This document shows positions 16,602 to 25,581 of a DNA stretch of 33,899 bases, in pieces (within the stretch, counting starts at the first letter, position 1; every line of letters starts with the position of its first letter). The stretch comes from Candidatus Mediterraneibacter pullicola (lineage in GTDB: Bacteria > Bacillota > Clostridia > Lachnospirales > Lachnospiraceae): the NCBI GenBank assembly GCA_019117065.1, contig DXAK01000005.1:1-33899 (forward strand). The letters run 5' to 3'. The position numbers were made by a program, and so were the translations under genes. Under the pieces are notes generated by a model. It was not told where the DNA came from, did not search any database, and was given only the letters and a program-made list of their open reading frames with translations.

Positions 16602-17330
16602 ATGGAATTATCAAAGAGACTTCGGATGGTTGCCTCCTATGTGACCGACGGATATAGATTGGTGGATATTGGAACCGATCATGCCTATATTCCAATTGAA
16701 CTTGTCCTTGAGAAACGGATTCCATGGGCGATTGCTATGGATGTGAACCGCGGGCCTCTGGAGCGTGCGGAATCCAATATCCGTGAATACGGCTTGTCAG
16801 AGAGGATCTGCACTCGGCTGTCCGATGGTTTTGCATCTCTTGGTGTGGGGGAAGTGGACAGCGCGGTCATTGCCGGAATGGGCGGTGGACTGACTGTCCG
16901 TATTCTGAAAGAAGGAAAACGTGTTGCAGGTACGCTAAAAGAGTGCATCCTGCAGCCTCAGTCTGAGATTGAAAGAGTAAGAGCCTTTCTTTTAAAGGAA
17001 GGTTTTTTGTTTATTGCAGAGGATATGACAGAGGAAGAAGGGAAATATTATCCGATGATGAAGGTGGCCCCGCCTCAGAGCAGGACGGAGGAGGAGGGAA
17101 AGTATCCGGATTCATTGGCATGGGATGAGACGGAACTTCTCTATGGGAAATATCTGCTTCAGAGCCGCAATCCTGTACTTCGGAAGTATCTGGAACGGGA
17201 ACAACAGATCAAGAGCGGCATATTAAAAGGGCTCAATAGCCAGAATTCTGCAAGAATTTTTGAAAGGCGCAGGGAACTGGAGAAAGAACTTGAACACATT
17301 GAGAAAGGACTGATGCGTTATGCTGTGTAA
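16602..17330 (+). CDS. trmK: tRNA (adenine(22)-N1)-methyltransferase
   Basis: A 242-residue SAM-dependent enzyme that methylates N1 of A22 in the tRNA D-loop. The N-terminal Rossmann fold shows motif I VDIGTDHAYIPIEL (~21-34), AIAMDVNRGPLERA (motif II) and AVIAGMGGG (~88-96). The C-terminal half is charged and helical with EQQIKSGILKGL, a coiled coil as in B. subtilis TrmK (YqfN). Same place as in Bacillus, downstream of rpoD. The start follows AAAGGAACAGC. The stop overlaps the next gene by 11 bases, so the two are translationally coupled. Confidence 0.93.
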   Translation: MELSKRLRMVASYVTDGYRLVDIGTDHAYIPIELVLEKRIPWAIAMDVNRGPLERAESNIREYGLSERICTRLSDGFASLGVGEVDSAVIAGMGGGLTVRILKEGKRVAGTLKECILQPQSEIERVRAFLLKEGFLFIAEDMTEEEGKYYPMMKVAPPQSRTEEEGKYPDSLAWDETELLYGKYLLQSRNPVLRKYLEREQQIKSGILKGLNSQNSARIFERRRELEKELEHIEKGLMRYAV

Positions 17331-18102
17331 GGAAATTATTCAGGTTATCGAAGCAACCTATCCTAAGGAAGCGGCACTTGATTTTGACAATGTAGGGCTC
17401 CTTGCTGGGAGATCAGAGAAGGAAGTGAACAGGGTATATGTTGCCCTTGACGCCACAGACGCGGTTATTGACCGTGCGGTTAAAGAAGGGGCGCACATGC
17501 TGATTACCCATCACCCGATGATATTTTCCCCGTTAAAAAAAGTGACGGATGAAGATTTTGTAGGAAGCCGGATTGTAAAGCTGATCCAGAATGACATCTC
17601 GTATTACGCAATGCACACGAATTATGATGTGCTTGGCATGGCAGAGCTTTCAGAGAAGATACTGGGCATACGCGATACGGAAGTGCTGGATATTACCATG
17701 GAGAAAGAAGGAATACCAGAAGGAATCGGGCGGATCGGAAGCCTTGAGCATCCTATGACATTGAAGGAATGCTGTGTGTATATCAAGCATAAATTGAATT
17801 TGGGAAGTTTGAAAGTATTTGGAGACATGGACGCGAAAGTATCAAGACTTGCCATTTCACCGGGATCAGGGAAGTCGGTGATCGGGGCGGCAGCCGCAAA
17901 GGGCGCTGATGTTTTAGTGACGGGAGATATTGGGCACCATGACGGTCTGGATGCGGTAGAGCAGGGTCTTGCAGTTATTGACGCAGGGCATTATGGGACG
18001 GAGTATATTTTTATTGACGATATGAAACGGTTTCTTGAAGATAAACTTCCGGCGCTTACAGTTATGACAGCCCCGGTTATCCATCCGTTTCAGGTGGTAT
18101 AA
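17320..18102 (+). CDS. Nif3-like dinuclear metal centre protein (YqfO type)
   Basis: A 260-residue member of the NIF3/DUF34 family. Metal-binding signature: LITHHPMIF with H64 and H65, AMHTNYDV (~97), and near the end DAGHYGTEYIFID (~225). It has the short form, without the CutA/PII-like insert seen in B. subtilis YqfO (~370 residues). The family forms hexamers with two metals per subunit. Its reaction is not established; a GTP cyclohydrolase I-like role and metal handling have been proposed. The strict linkage with trmK, seen here as an 11-base overlap, is shared by most Firmicutes. Confidence 0.92.
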   Translation: MLCKEIIQVIEATYPKEAALDFDNVGLLAGRSEKEVNRVYVALDATDAVIDRAVKEGAHMLITHHPMIFSPLKKVTDEDFVGSRIVKLIQNDISYYAMHTNYDVLGMAELSEKILGIRDTEVLDITMEKEGIPEGIGRIGSLEHPMTLKECCVYIKHKLNLGSLKVFGDMDAKVSRLAISPGSGKSVIGAAAAKGADVLVTGDIGHHDGLDAVEQGLAVIDAGHYGTEYIFIDDMKRFLEDKLPALTVMTAPVIHPFQVV

Positions 18103-18114
18103 GGAGGGACAGAG

Positions 18115-19785
18115 TTGACGGAGCATATGTGCAGAGTCACTATAGACGGTGAGACAAGATTATATGCGGAAGGTACAGCTTATCAGGAGATCGCGGAGGA
18201 ATACCAGCCCCGTTATGAGCATCAGATTGTACTTGTATTTGTTGGAAAATACCGGCTGAGAGAGCTGAGGAAATGTGTGGAAGAAGACTGTGAACTGCGC
18301 TTTGTCACGACGGGAGATCCTATTGGGCATGCCACATACAAAAGGAGTATGTGTCTTCTTCTTGTGAAGGCGGTTCATGATGTGGCGGGGCATGACAAAC
18401 TCGAGCGCGTGCGTCTTCATTTTTCTGTGGATAAGGGATATTACTGTACTGTGGAAGGCGATGTAGAATTGACACAGGATTTTCTCGGGAAAGTGGAAGC
18501 GCGCATGAGAGAGATTTCCTCAGAAAATGTACCCATTGATAAACGCAGTATTCATACGGACAGTGCGGTGGAATTGTTCCACAGGCATGGAATGTATGAT
18601 AAAGAGCGCCTGTTTGAGTACCGGCGTGTATCCAAAGTAAATATTTACAGTATCAATGAGTTTGAAGATTATTATTATGGGTATATGGTTCCTGATACAG
18701 GATGCTTGAAATATTTTTCCCTGCACCTGTACGATCAGGGATTCGTCATCCAGATGCCGACGCGGGAAAATCCAGAAGAAGTGCCGGAATTTAAACCAAG
18801 TCCCAAGCTTTTCCATGTGTTAAAGGAGTCCGTGTTGTGGGGGGACGGCCAGAATATTGAGACAGTGGGCGCTTTAAACGATATGATTACAAAGGGCGAT
18901 ATGCGGGAAGTTGTACTTGTTCAGGAAGCCCATCAGGAACGCCAGATTGGGGAGATTGCAAAGCAGATAGCGGACAAGGGAAACGTGCGGTTTGTTCTTG
19001 TGGCGGGGCCGTCCTCATCCGGGAAAACGACGTTCTCACACAGACTTTCTATTCAGCTCCGTGTAAACGGGCTTAGTCCGCACCCGATCGCGGTGGATAA
19101 TTATTTCGTAGACAGGGAACATACGCCGCGCGATAAAGACGGAAATTATGACTTTGAATGTCTGGGAGCCATTGATATTAAGCAGTTTAACGAAGATATG
19201 AGCAGGCTTATCAGAGGAGAGGAAGTCCGCCTTCCGATATTTGATTTTAAAACAGGAAAGCGGCAGTATGAAAACCACCCTAAGAGACTCGGGGAGAAGG
19301 ACATCCTCGTGATAGAGGGGATCCATTGCCTGAATCCGAAACTGACGGAAATGATGGACGACGAGAATAAATTCAAAATCTATATCAGCGCTCTGACTCA
19401 GCTCAATATCGACGAGCACAATCGGATACCGACCACGGACGGCCGCCTTATCCGCAGGCTTGTAAGGGACGCACGCACCCGGGGAGCGTCGGCTGCGCGC
19501 ACGATCTCCATGTGGCCTTCTGTGCGCAGAGGAGAGGAGGAGAACATCTTCCCATATCAGGAGCAGGCAGATGTGATGTTCAACTCATCATTGCTCTATG
19601 AGCTGGCTGTGCTCAAGCAATATGTGGAACCATTGTTGTTTGGGGTGGATAAAGAATCTGAGGAATATCTGGAAGCAAAGCGCCTGCTGAAATTTTTCGA
19701 TTACTTTGTAGGGATTGGGAGCGAGTATGTGCCAACCAATTCGCTGCTAAGAGAGTTCATCGGCGGCGGATGTTTCAATGTATGA
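18115..19785 (+). CDS. Nucleoside kinase of the uridine kinase/phosphoribulokinase type with ThrRS-like N-terminus
   Basis: A 556-residue protein from TTG 18115, chosen because AGGAGGG ends 6 bases upstream. Residues ~1-270 resemble the TGS and second domains of threonyl-tRNA synthetase: a beta-grasp start (VTIDGETRLYAEGTAYQEIA) and IDKRSIHTDSAVELFHRHGM. The C-terminal part is a P-loop kinase: Walker A AGPSSSGKTT (~297-306), DNYFVDREHTPRDKDGNYD, IEGIHCLN. Such fusions are common in Clostridia and Thermotoga and are annotated as nucleoside (uridine) kinases; the exact phosphate acceptor is not known to me. Follows nif3 closely and ends before a shared terminator. Confidence 0.88.
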   Translation: MTEHMCRVTIDGETRLYAEGTAYQEIAEEYQPRYEHQIVLVFVGKYRLRELRKCVEEDCELRFVTTGDPIGHATYKRSMCLLLVKAVHDVAGHDKLERVRLHFSVDKGYYCTVEGDVELTQDFLGKVEARMREISSENVPIDKRSIHTDSAVELFHRHGMYDKERLFEYRRVSKVNIYSINEFEDYYYGYMVPDTGCLKYFSLHLYDQGFVIQMPTRENPEEVPEFKPSPKLFHVLKESVLWGDGQNIETVGALNDMITKGDMREVVLVQEAHQERQIGEIAKQIADKGNVRFVLVAGPSSSGKTTFSHRLSIQLRVNGLSPHPIAVDNYFVDREHTPRDKDGNYDFECLGAIDIKQFNEDMSRLIRGEEVRLPIFDFKTGKRQYENHPKRLGEKDILVIEGIHCLNPKLTEMMDDENKFKIYISALTQLNIDEHNRIPTTDGRLIRRLVRDARTRGASAARTISMWPSVRRGEEENIFPYQEQADVMFNSSLLYELAVLKQYVEPLLFGVDKESEEYLEAKRLLKFFDYFVGIGSEYVPTNSLLREFIGGGCFNV

Positions 19786-19821
19786 GTGCCTTATAAGATG
19801 AATTATATTGAGAAGCAAAAG

Positions 19822-19849
19822 AAAAATCTCCGCATCAGCGGAGATTTTT
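19822..19849. terminator. Bidirectional terminator, kinase gene and tRNA operon
   Basis: AAAAATCTCCGC and GCGGAGATTTTT form a perfect 12-bp stem with an ATCA loop. T-runs lie on both strands. It ends the plus-strand kinase operon and the minus-strand tRNA-Val/tRNA-Met operon. Confidence 0.93.
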
Positions 19850-19851
19850 AA

Positions 19852-19925
19852 TAGCGGAAACTGGATTTGAACCAGCGACACCACGGGTATGAACCGTGTG
19901 CTCTAGCCAACTGAGCTATTCCGCC
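19852..19925 (-). tRNA. tRNA-Met (CAT), elongator type
   Basis: On the minus strand the acceptor GGCGGAA pairs with TTCCGCT (one G-U), the D-arm is AGCTCAGTTGGCTAGAGC, the anticodon loop is TTCATAC (CAT) between CACGG and CCGTG, and the T-loop is GGTTCAAATCC. The 1-72 pair is G-U, not the C/A mismatch of initiators, and there is no GGG/CCC anticodon stem, so it is an elongator. It resembles the B. subtilis elongator Met more than the Ile2 tRNA. CCA is not encoded. Confidence 0.95.
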
Positions 19926-19940
19926 ATATTCAGTATTATA

Positions 19941-20013
19941 TGGGGCCTATAGGGCTCGAACCTATGACCCTCTGCTTGTAAGGCAGATGCTCTCCCAGCT
20001 GAGCTAAGACCCC
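19941..20013 (-). tRNA. tRNA-Val (TAC)
   Basis: Minus strand: GGGGTCT acceptor with AGGCCCC (one G-U), D-arm AGCTCAGCTGGGAGAGC, anticodon loop CTTACAA (TAC, Val) between TCTGC and GCAGA, T-arm GTTCGAGCC. Upstream of tRNA-Met in the same transcript. CCA is not encoded. Confidence 0.95.
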
Positions 20014-20020
20014 ATATTAT

Positions 20021-20051
20021 AGCGGGTTGCGGAGGTTTTCCGCAACCCGCT
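20021..20051 (-). promoter_or_regulatory. Leader hairpin at the 5' end of the tRNA-Val/Met transcript
   Basis: AGCGGGTTGCGGA and TCCGCAACCCGCT form a perfect 13-bp stem with a 5-base loop. It starts about where transcription from the minus-strand promoter is expected and ends 7 bases before tRNA-Val. Without a T-run on this strand it is not a normal terminator. It may be a processing or stability element. Confidence 0.6.
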
Positions 20052-20056
20052 TTGCT

Positions 20057-20086
20057 ATTATACTATCACCGTATGTCAAATGTCAA
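20057..20086 (-). promoter_or_regulatory. Sigma-A promoter of the tRNA-Val/Met operon
   Basis: On the minus strand TTGACA (20081-20086), an 18-bp spacer and TATAAT (20057-20062), both boxes perfect. The predicted start is near 20050. A very strong promoter, as expected for tRNA genes. Confidence 0.82.
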
Positions 20087-20194
20087 CACTTTTTTGGAGA
20101 AATTATAAACCAGATTTTTGGATTTTTATATCTATGGAATTGACTTGTAGATTATGGTAGAATAATGCACAGGATAACTACGGAGGATAAGGGC

Positions 20195-20803
20195 ATGAAC
20201 AAAAATACAGGATACGTTTTGCGGATTGTGCTGGGCGGCTATCTGGTATGGCTTGGAATTAGTATATTGACGCAGGCGTTAAATGAAAAACCGAGTAACA
20301 TGACATTTATATGTGTGGCAGGCGGCTTTTTTATTGTATTGGGAGCCGCATATGTAATATTTAATTTGATTAAACTGTCAGGGATAAAGATAAAGCGCAA
20401 GGAAAAGCCTGCGGATGTAGATGAAAGTGTGGGAGAAGCCGTGCAAGAAGCCGTTCCCGCTCCGCCTAAGCTTGAAGGGTTAACCGGCGGGGAAAAACCG
20501 CAGGAGACAGAGGAGAAGGCGGACATAGCGGATGTTTCTAAGGGAGAGGAGACAGCAGAAGCAAAGCCAGCTGAAAGTGTAATGCCAGAAAAGGCAAAGG
20601 AACATACGGAAAAGACAGAAGAGCAAGTTGAGACAGAAACACGAATTAAGGAAGCAGAACAAACCGAAATAGAGCAACAGATCAGAGCAGAAAGGGGAAA
20701 CGATGGAGCCCTCGCAGAGGAGGACGCAGATATCGTGGAGATTCCTGACGGAGAAGAGACGCAGGATGCTGAAGAAATCGAGACTGATTATGAGGAGAAA
20801 TGA
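20195..20803 (+). CDS. Membrane protein with long acidic C-terminal tail
   Basis: A 202-residue protein from ATG 20195 (CGGAGGATAAGGGC in front; the frame extends 10 codons upstream without a ribosome site). Two hydrophobic helices (~residues 8-27 and 38-58, ending [10 protein letters not shown]) are followed by a basic stop (KIKRKEK) and then ~130 residues rich in Glu, Ala, Lys and Thr ([32 protein letters not shown]), probably disordered or helical. The tail is expected in the cytoplasm, with a short outside loop. I do not recognise a family. Its stop overlaps the ispF region, so it is coupled to ispF. Confidence 0.75.
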   Translation: MNKNTGYVLRIVLGGYLVWLGISILTQALNEKPSNMTFICVAGGFFIVLGAAYVIFNLIKLSGIKIKRKEKPADVDESVGEAVQEAVPAPPKLEGLTGGEKPQETEEKADIADVSKGEETAEAKPAESVMPEKAKEHTEKTEEQVETETRIKEAEQTEIEQQIRAERGNDGALAEEDADIVEIPDGEETQDAEEIETDYEEK

Positions 20804-20805
20804 CA

Positions 20806-21369
20806 ATGCGTGTAGGTATGGGATATGATGTTCATAAACTGACGGAAGGAAGAAAATTGATATTAGGGGGAGTTGAGATCCCTTATGAAAAAGGATTATT
20901 AGGGCATTCAGACGCAGATGTTCTTGTGCACGCGGTGATGGATTCTCTTCTGGGAGCGGCAGCTCTTGGAGATATCGGGAAGCATTTCCCCGATACGGAT
21001 CCCGCATATAAAGGAATATCCAGTATCCATCTGTTGGAGCATGTGGGAAATCTGATAGATGAGACAGGCTATGTGATCGAAAACATTGACGCGACAATTA
21101 TTGCCCAGAAGCCAAAGATGCGCTCCTACATCGATCAGATGAGGGTGAATATTGCCGGCGCTCTTAATATTGAAACAGATCAGGTAAATATAAAGGCCAC
21201 TACGGAAGAGGGGTTAGGGTTTACCGGATCGGGAGCAGGTATCTCTTCACAGGCAATATGCGCCGTGGAACGGTACACCAATTATAGTAGCGTTGATGTG
21301 ACACAGGAGAATTCCGGGTGCGGAGGATGCTGCGCGCATGCGATGAGGAAGGAAGAACAGGAGAAATGA
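20806..21369 (+). CDS. ispF: 2-C-methyl-D-erythritol 2,4-cyclodiphosphate synthase
   Basis: Fifth enzyme of the MEP isoprenoid pathway; makes MEcPP and releases CMP. From ATG 20806 the metal ligands fall at D8 and H10 ([12 protein letters not shown]), the same numbers as E. coli IspF, which supports this start over ATG 20800; the third His is in the [20 protein letters not shown] region. Substrate loop [10 protein letters not shown] and [12 protein letters not shown] are intact. The normal fold ends near residue 155 (ICAVERY). Here ~30 more residues follow, with [12 protein letters not shown] (three Cys in four positions plus His), not a normal part of IspF. The stop overlaps the next start as ATGA. 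Confidence 0.95.
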   Translation: MRVGMGYDVHKLTEGRKLILGGVEIPYEKGLLGHSDADVLVHAVMDSLLGAAALGDIGKHFPDTDPAYKGISSIHLLEHVGNLIDETGYVIENIDATIIAQKPKMRSYIDQMRVNIAGALNIETDQVNIKATTEEGLGFTGSGAGISSQAICAVERYTNYSSVDVTQENSGCGGCCAHAMRKEEQEK

Positions 21370-22622
21370 CGCTTCGAATACTGGATCAGAATGAGCATGG
21401 CAGGACGCGATGCCTGTGGGAAGAAGTGTTTACGGAAGATACAAAGACATTTCTGGACTATTATTACTATATTAAAACGAGGGACAATCAGATTTATGTC
21501 GTAGAAGAGGACGGACAGATCTGCTCCATGCTTCAGCTCAATCCCTACATGGTCAGAATGGAAGACAAGGAGTTTCCGTCCGCGTACATCATCGCTGTGG
21601 CGACGAAAGAGCAGTATAGGAGACGAGGATATATGGGCGCCTTGCTGCGGGCGTCTCTCAATGACATGTATGCAAAAAAGATTCCATTTACTTTCCTTAT
21701 GCCGGCGGCGGAAGCGATCTATAAGCCCTATGATTTTCGGTATGTATACAGCCAGCACATAGGGCAACTTGTCTGTGAGGAAGGCTCTTTCTTATGGAAA
21801 TGCAGCAAGGATGAGGAAGAAGCCGGAACCCGTGGGAGGATAGCACAGAGCAGTACAGGTAAGATCACTTTTTGTGACGCCGGTTTGTGGGACGCGGATG
21901 AGATGTCGGCTTTTTTTAACGAGCATTTTGCAGAACGGTATCAGGTGTGTACGGTTCGGGATGGCGCTTATTATCAGACAATGATTATGGAACAGCAGAG
22001 CGAGAGGGGCGGAGTGCGCCTTATGAGAAAAGACGGCGTGTTGAAAGGCTTTTATGCCTATGCCGCGGAAGAAGGGCTTGAGGTCAGGGAACCGGTTTTT
22101 CTGCCCGGATATGAGAATGAATTCCGGACATCCGTGGGAGAAATGGAAGAATCTGTGAAAGGATCCGGACAAAATATAGAAAAAAGTGGGGAGAAGATAA
22201 GCACGGATGCCGGACAGGGAAGGGACAGCGTTAAAGTCCACGCATGTCCACCTAAGTATGCTTTCGAAGAAAAACCGCTTATTATGGCAAGAATTGTCTG
22301 TCTCCCGGAATTTCTGGCAGCATTGAAAGTGGAGGAACAATTGACCGTGGATTGTTCTTTCGCAGTAATTGACCCTATTATCACGCAAAACAGCAGAATA
22401 TGGAGAGTGACCAGCGGTGAAGGCGAGACGGAACTTCATGTGCGGGAGACGGAAGATTCTGAAGGGGTTCTGCCGATGGCTGAACTAACAGAAATCCTGT
22501 TTGGCCGGCGTACGATTGAGGAGGCGAAGGCACAGGAAGGCGTAATAATTCCGGGACATCTTGGCGGGGAACTTGAAAAGATTACGAAACTAAAAAGGAT
22601 ATTCTTTAACGAGGTTGTATGA
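21366..22622 (+). CDS. GNAT-family acetyltransferase, Eis-like
   Basis: 418 residues from ATG 21366, which overlaps the ispF stop (ATGA) and has a CAGGAGAA ribosome site; an upstream in-frame ATG at 21318 lies inside ispF. The N-terminal GNAT fold carries the acetyl-CoA motif [17 protein letters not shown] (~78-94) and ends [21 protein letters not shown], a pattern of the Eis/DUF4081-like long GNATs. These have a second GNAT-like domain and a sterol-carrier-like C-terminus, which fits the length. Around residues 260-295 a hydrophilic insert ([14 protein letters not shown]) is seen. Substrate not known; Eis relatives acetylate amines such as aminoglycosides. No T-run terminator before the T-box region. 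Confidence 0.85.
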   Translation: MTLRILDQNEHGRTRCLWEEVFTEDTKTFLDYYYYIKTRDNQIYVVEEDGQICSMLQLNPYMVRMEDKEFPSAYIIAVATKEQYRRRGYMGALLRASLNDMYAKKIPFTFLMPAAEAIYKPYDFRYVYSQHIGQLVCEEGSFLWKCSKDEEEAGTRGRIAQSSTGKITFCDAGLWDADEMSAFFNEHFAERYQVCTVRDGAYYQTMIMEQQSERGGVRLMRKDGVLKGFYAYAAEEGLEVREPVFLPGYENEFRTSVGEMEESVKGSGQNIEKSGEKISTDAGQGRDSVKVHACPPKYAFEEKPLIMARIVCLPEFLAALKVEEQLTVDCSFAVIDPIITQNSRIWRVTSGEGETELHVRETEDSEGVLPMAELTEILFGRRTIEEAKAQEGVIIPGHLGGELEKITKLKRIFFNEVV

Positions 22623-22654
22623 AACCCATCTCATACATATAGCCGAACTGTTTC

Positions 22655-22683
22655 TTGACAAAATCTCAATTCTTGCATAATAT
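22655..22683 (+). promoter_or_regulatory. Promoter of the cys T-box operon
   Basis: TTGACA (22655-22660), a 17-bp spacer, then TAATAT (22678-22683), overlapped by CATAAT. It lies upstream of the T-box leader. The -35 is perfect and the -10 imperfect. Confidence 0.6.
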
Positions 22684-22720
22684 AGGGGTGTGCGCAGTCA
22701 ATGCGCGAGATGTGAATAAA

Positions 22721-22963
22721 GGCGGAGAGCGGGAAGAGTAGCAGTTCCGGAAACTATCAGAGAGGGGATGCCGCCGGCTGAAAGCAGCCCCAAGCGGAGG
22801 AATTGTGAAGTGCGTCCGGGAGCTGATCCTGTGAAAATGAATAGATGAGTAGCAGGATACGTTTTGCACACGTTACGTGCATATGAGTGAAAGAAGAAAT
22901 TCTTTTAGTAGAGTGGAACCGCGGAAATAACTTCGTCTCTGGTATGAGGCGGAGTTTTTTTTA
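22721..22963 (+). ncRNA. T-box leader, specifier TGC (Cys)
   Basis: A tRNA-sensing riboswitch for a cysteine operon. The T-box core GTGGAACCGCGG is at 22913-22924. The Stem I elements are readable: AGAGAGGGGATG (GA motif), the apical GGCTGAAAGCAGCC, and the specifier TGC at 22811-22813 preceded by GTGAA and followed by TCCGG, which pairs with CCGGA near 22747. A hairpin at 22931-22954 (CTTCGTCTC/GAGGCGGAG) with TTTTTTTT (22955-22962) is the terminator, alternative to the T-box antiterminator. Uncharged tRNA-Cys should let transcription run into cysE and cysS. The left limit is approximate. Confidence 0.95.
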
Positions 22964-23049
22964 TCAGGCAGAGGGAGGGGGCTTCCACGTTTTGTCCTTC
23001 TGTCAGAAAGTAGTCTTAAAAGACAGCCCAGAGATATGAGGTGAGAAAA

Positions 23050-23736
23050 ATGGGTATGATATCTTATATAAAAGAAGAAATACAGGTTGTGAAAGAGCGA
23101 GACCCGGCGATTAAATCCAATATGGAAGTGTTTTTGTACCCTAGCTTCCGTGTGATCTTAAGATACCGTCTGGCTCATAAGCTGTATTTGAAGAAACACT
23201 ATTTCCTTGCACGATGGATTTCCCAGCGCGGCGCAAGAAAGACGGGGATTGAGATTCATCCCGGCGCTACGATCGGAAAAGGGCTGTTCATCGATCATGG
23301 GAGCGGCGTAATTATTGGCGAGACGACGGTCATCGGGGATAATGTAACCTTATACCAAGGGGTGACGCTCGGTGGCACAGGGAAGGAAAAGGGCAAGCGC
23401 CATCCGACTCTTCAAGACAATGTCATGGTGAGCGCTGGGGCGAAGATACTCGGTTCGTTTACCATAGGGGAGAACTCTAAGATCGGCGCGGGGTCTGTTG
23501 TTTTGAAGGAGGTACCTCCAAATTGTACGGTGGTGGGCGTACCGGGACGCATTGTGCGCATGGATAATAAGAAGGTGCCTCGTATGGATATGGATCAGGT
23601 AAATCTGCCAGATCCGATGCTTGAGGATATCCGCAAACTTCAGGAAGAAAATATCAGGCTTCACTCGGAGCTTAGGAGGCTCATAAAAGATATAAGATGC
23701 GTGGAAAAGAAAGGGGATTATGATGAAGATTTATAA
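23050..23736 (+). CDS. cysE: Serine O-acetyltransferase (EpsC/CysE)
   Basis: A 228-residue enzyme that makes O-acetylserine, the first step of cysteine synthesis, in the cytoplasm. An N-terminal helical part (~1-60, [17 protein letters not shown]) is followed by left-handed beta-helix hexapeptide repeats: [39 protein letters not shown] and the loop KEKGKRHP. This is the short EpsC form rather than the long E. coli CysE. I chose ATG 23050 (AGGTGA site 6 bases upstream) over an in-frame GTG at 23041. First gene behind the Cys T-box, overlapping cysS by 17 bases. Confidence 0.94.
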   Translation: MGMISYIKEEIQVVKERDPAIKSNMEVFLYPSFRVILRYRLAHKLYLKKHYFLARWISQRGARKTGIEIHPGATIGKGLFIDHGSGVIIGETTVIGDNVTLYQGVTLGGTGKEKGKRHPTLQDNVMVSAGAKILGSFTIGENSKIGAGSVVLKEVPPNCTVVGVPGRIVRMDNKKVPRMDMDQVNLPDPMLEDIRKLQEENIRLHSELRRLIKDIRCVEKKGDYDEDL

Positions 23737-25129
23737 TACAATGTCAAAGAGAAAAGAAGAATTTGTTCCGCTGGAAGAAGGCAAGGTGAAAATGTATGTG
23801 TGTGGTCCTACTGTGTACAATTTCATCCATATTGGAAATGCGCGCCCAATGATTGCTTTTGATACGGTGAGACGTTATTTTGAGTACAAAGGATATGATG
23901 TGAATTTTGTGTCCAATTTTACGGACGTGGACGATAAGATCATCAAAAAGGCCATTGAAGAAGGCGTGACTGCAGATGAGATATCGAAGCGTTACATTGC
24001 GGAGTGCAAGAAGGACATGGAAGCAATGAATATTAAGCCTGCCACAAAAAATCCGCTAGCGACAGAAGAGATCGGCGGTATGGTGGATATGATCCAGACG
24101 CTGATTGACAAGGGATATGCTTACGAGAAAAATGGCACAGTGTACTACCGCACGAGAAAGTTCGAGGGATATGGAAAACTATCCCACAAAAATCTGGATG
24201 ATCTTCGGTCAGGAGGAAGGTCCCTTCTCGTGACTGGGGAAGATGAGAAAGAAGATTCACTCGATTTTGTGCTCTGGAAGCCGAAGAAAGAGGGAGAACC
24301 TGCATGGGAGTCTCCATGGAGCGAGGGGCGTCCGGGTTGGCATATCGAGTGCTCTGAGATGTCTAAGAAATATTTGGGAGAGCAGATTGATATCCATGCA
24401 GGAGGCGAAGATCTGGTATTTCCTCATCATGAAAATGAGATCGCTCAGAGCGAGGCAGCTAACGGCAAAGAGTTCGCAAGATTCTGGATGCATAATGGAT
24501 TTCTTAATATTGATAATAAAAAGATGTCAAAATCATTGGGCAACTTTTTCACGGTAAGGGAAGTAGGCGAGAAGTACGATCTTCAGATACTCCGTTTCTT
24601 TATGCTTAGCGCACATTACAGAAGTCCGCTTAACTTCAGCGCAGAGTTGATGGAGGCGGCAAAAAATGGTCTGGAGCGAATTTTGACCGCGGCAGAAAAC
24701 TTAAAGTTCCTTGCGGGAAATGCATCCATGGAGAAGATGACTGAGGAGGAGAAATCTCTTTTTGAGAAGTCGGCAGAATATGTGACCGATTTCGAACGCG
24801 CTATGGACGATGACTTTAATACAGCAGACGCAATCGCAGCAGTGTTTGATCTGGTGAAGTACATCAATACTACGTCGGACGGAAGCCGTTCAAAAGAGTA
24901 TTTAGAAAGCCTGCATGCCCGCCTTTCGACATTAACAGATGTGCTTGGCATCATCATCGACAAAGAGGAAGAGATGCTGGATGAAGAGATTGAGGCGATG
25001 ATCGAGAAGCGGCAGGCGGCGAGAAAAGAGAGAAATTTCGCTCTGGCTGATCAGATTAGAGATGAGCTTCTGTCAAAAGGTATCATCCTTGAAGATACGA
25101 GAGAAGGAGTAAAATGGAAAAAGGCTTAG
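23720..25129 (+). CDS. cysS: Cysteinyl-tRNA synthetase
   Basis: 469 residues, class I aminoacyl-tRNA synthetase that charges tRNA-Cys. Signatures: [16 protein letters not shown] (HIGN version of HIGH, with the Zn-binding Cys in front), [11 protein letters not shown] and [20 protein letters not shown] (Zn site and cysteine recognition), and [11 protein letters not shown]-terminal anticodon-binding helical domain follows from ~330. Length is the family norm (~460). It lies under T-box control with cysE, which is a sensible feedback arrangement: low charged tRNA-Cys raises both cysteine synthesis and tRNA charging. Confidence 0.97.
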   Translation: MMKIYNTMSKRKEEFVPLEEGKVKMYVCGPTVYNFIHIGNARPMIAFDTVRRYFEYKGYDVNFVSNFTDVDDKIIKKAIEEGVTADEISKRYIAECKKDMEAMNIKPATKNPLATEEIGGMVDMIQTLIDKGYAYEKNGTVYYRTRKFEGYGKLSHKNLDDLRSGGRSLLVTGEDEKEDSLDFVLWKPKKEGEPAWESPWSEGRPGWHIECSEMSKKYLGEQIDIHAGGEDLVFPHHENEIAQSEAANGKEFARFWMHNGFLNIDNKKMSKSLGNFFTVREVGEKYDLQILRFFMLSAHYRSPLNFSAELMEAAKNGLERILTAAENLKFLAGNASMEKMTEEEKSLFEKSAEYVTDFERAMDDDFNTADAIAAVFDLVKYINTTSDGSRSKEYLESLHARLSTLTDVLGIIIDKEEEMLDEEIEAMIEKRQAARKERNFALADQIRDELLSKGIILEDTREGVKWKKA

Positions 25130-25581
25130 AGTTCGGGTTGGAATACTATATGAAACAGATACCGGGGATGAGAAGGGTGGATGCAAAGACAAGTTCACCT
25201 CTTGTCCTTGCGTATATCGGAGACTGTGTGTTTGACCTTATTATCAAAATGCGGGTGGCAGGAGAAGGCAACCGTCAAGTTCATAAACTTCATGAGGAGA
25301 CAAGCCGTTATGTTCAAGCATCCGCTCAGTCCTACATGATGCGTACTATGCAGGAACATCTGACCGCGGAGGAACATGCCGTGTACCGCAGAGGAAGAAA
25401 TGCAAAAAGTGTGTCTCCTGCAAAGAATCAGTCCATTACGGATTACCGCCGGGCAACCGGGTTTGAGGCGCTGTTGGGCTATTTATACCTAAACCATAAG
25501 TATGAAAGATTGACCGAGCTTGTATCGATCGGGTTGAATAGTATGGAGGAAAGGGATGCAGAAGATGCAGGAAAATTATAA
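25114..25581 (+). CDS. mrnC: Mini-ribonuclease III
   Basis: 155 residues, the RNase III catalytic domain without a dsRBD, which matures 23S rRNA ends in Bacillus. [18 protein letters not shown] (~30-47) holds the acidic active site, and [30 protein letters not shown] (shown in part: [11 protein letters not shown]) holds the second acidic residue and the usual core. It overlaps cysS by 16 bases with GGAG 5 bases before ATG. Same order as in B. subtilis (cysE-cysS-mrnC-rlmB). Confidence 0.94.
   Translation: MEKGLEFGLEYYMKQIPGMRRVDAKTSSPLVLAYIGDCVFDLIIKMRVAGEGNRQVHKLHEETSRYVQASAQSYMMRTMQEHLTAEEHAVYRRGRNAKSVSPAKNQSITDYRRATGFEALLGYLYLNHKYERLTELVSIGLNSMEERDAEDAGKL

Noticed and set aside
20480-21097. 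Minus-strand frame of 205 codons
   Set aside because: It is antisense to the acidic-tail protein and ispF; Leu/Phe/Cys-rich composition is that of a shadow frame, and no ribosome site is seen.
21792-22439. Minus-strand frame of 215 codons
   Set aside because: Antisense to the GNAT gene, with shadow-like His/Phe/Ser-rich composition.
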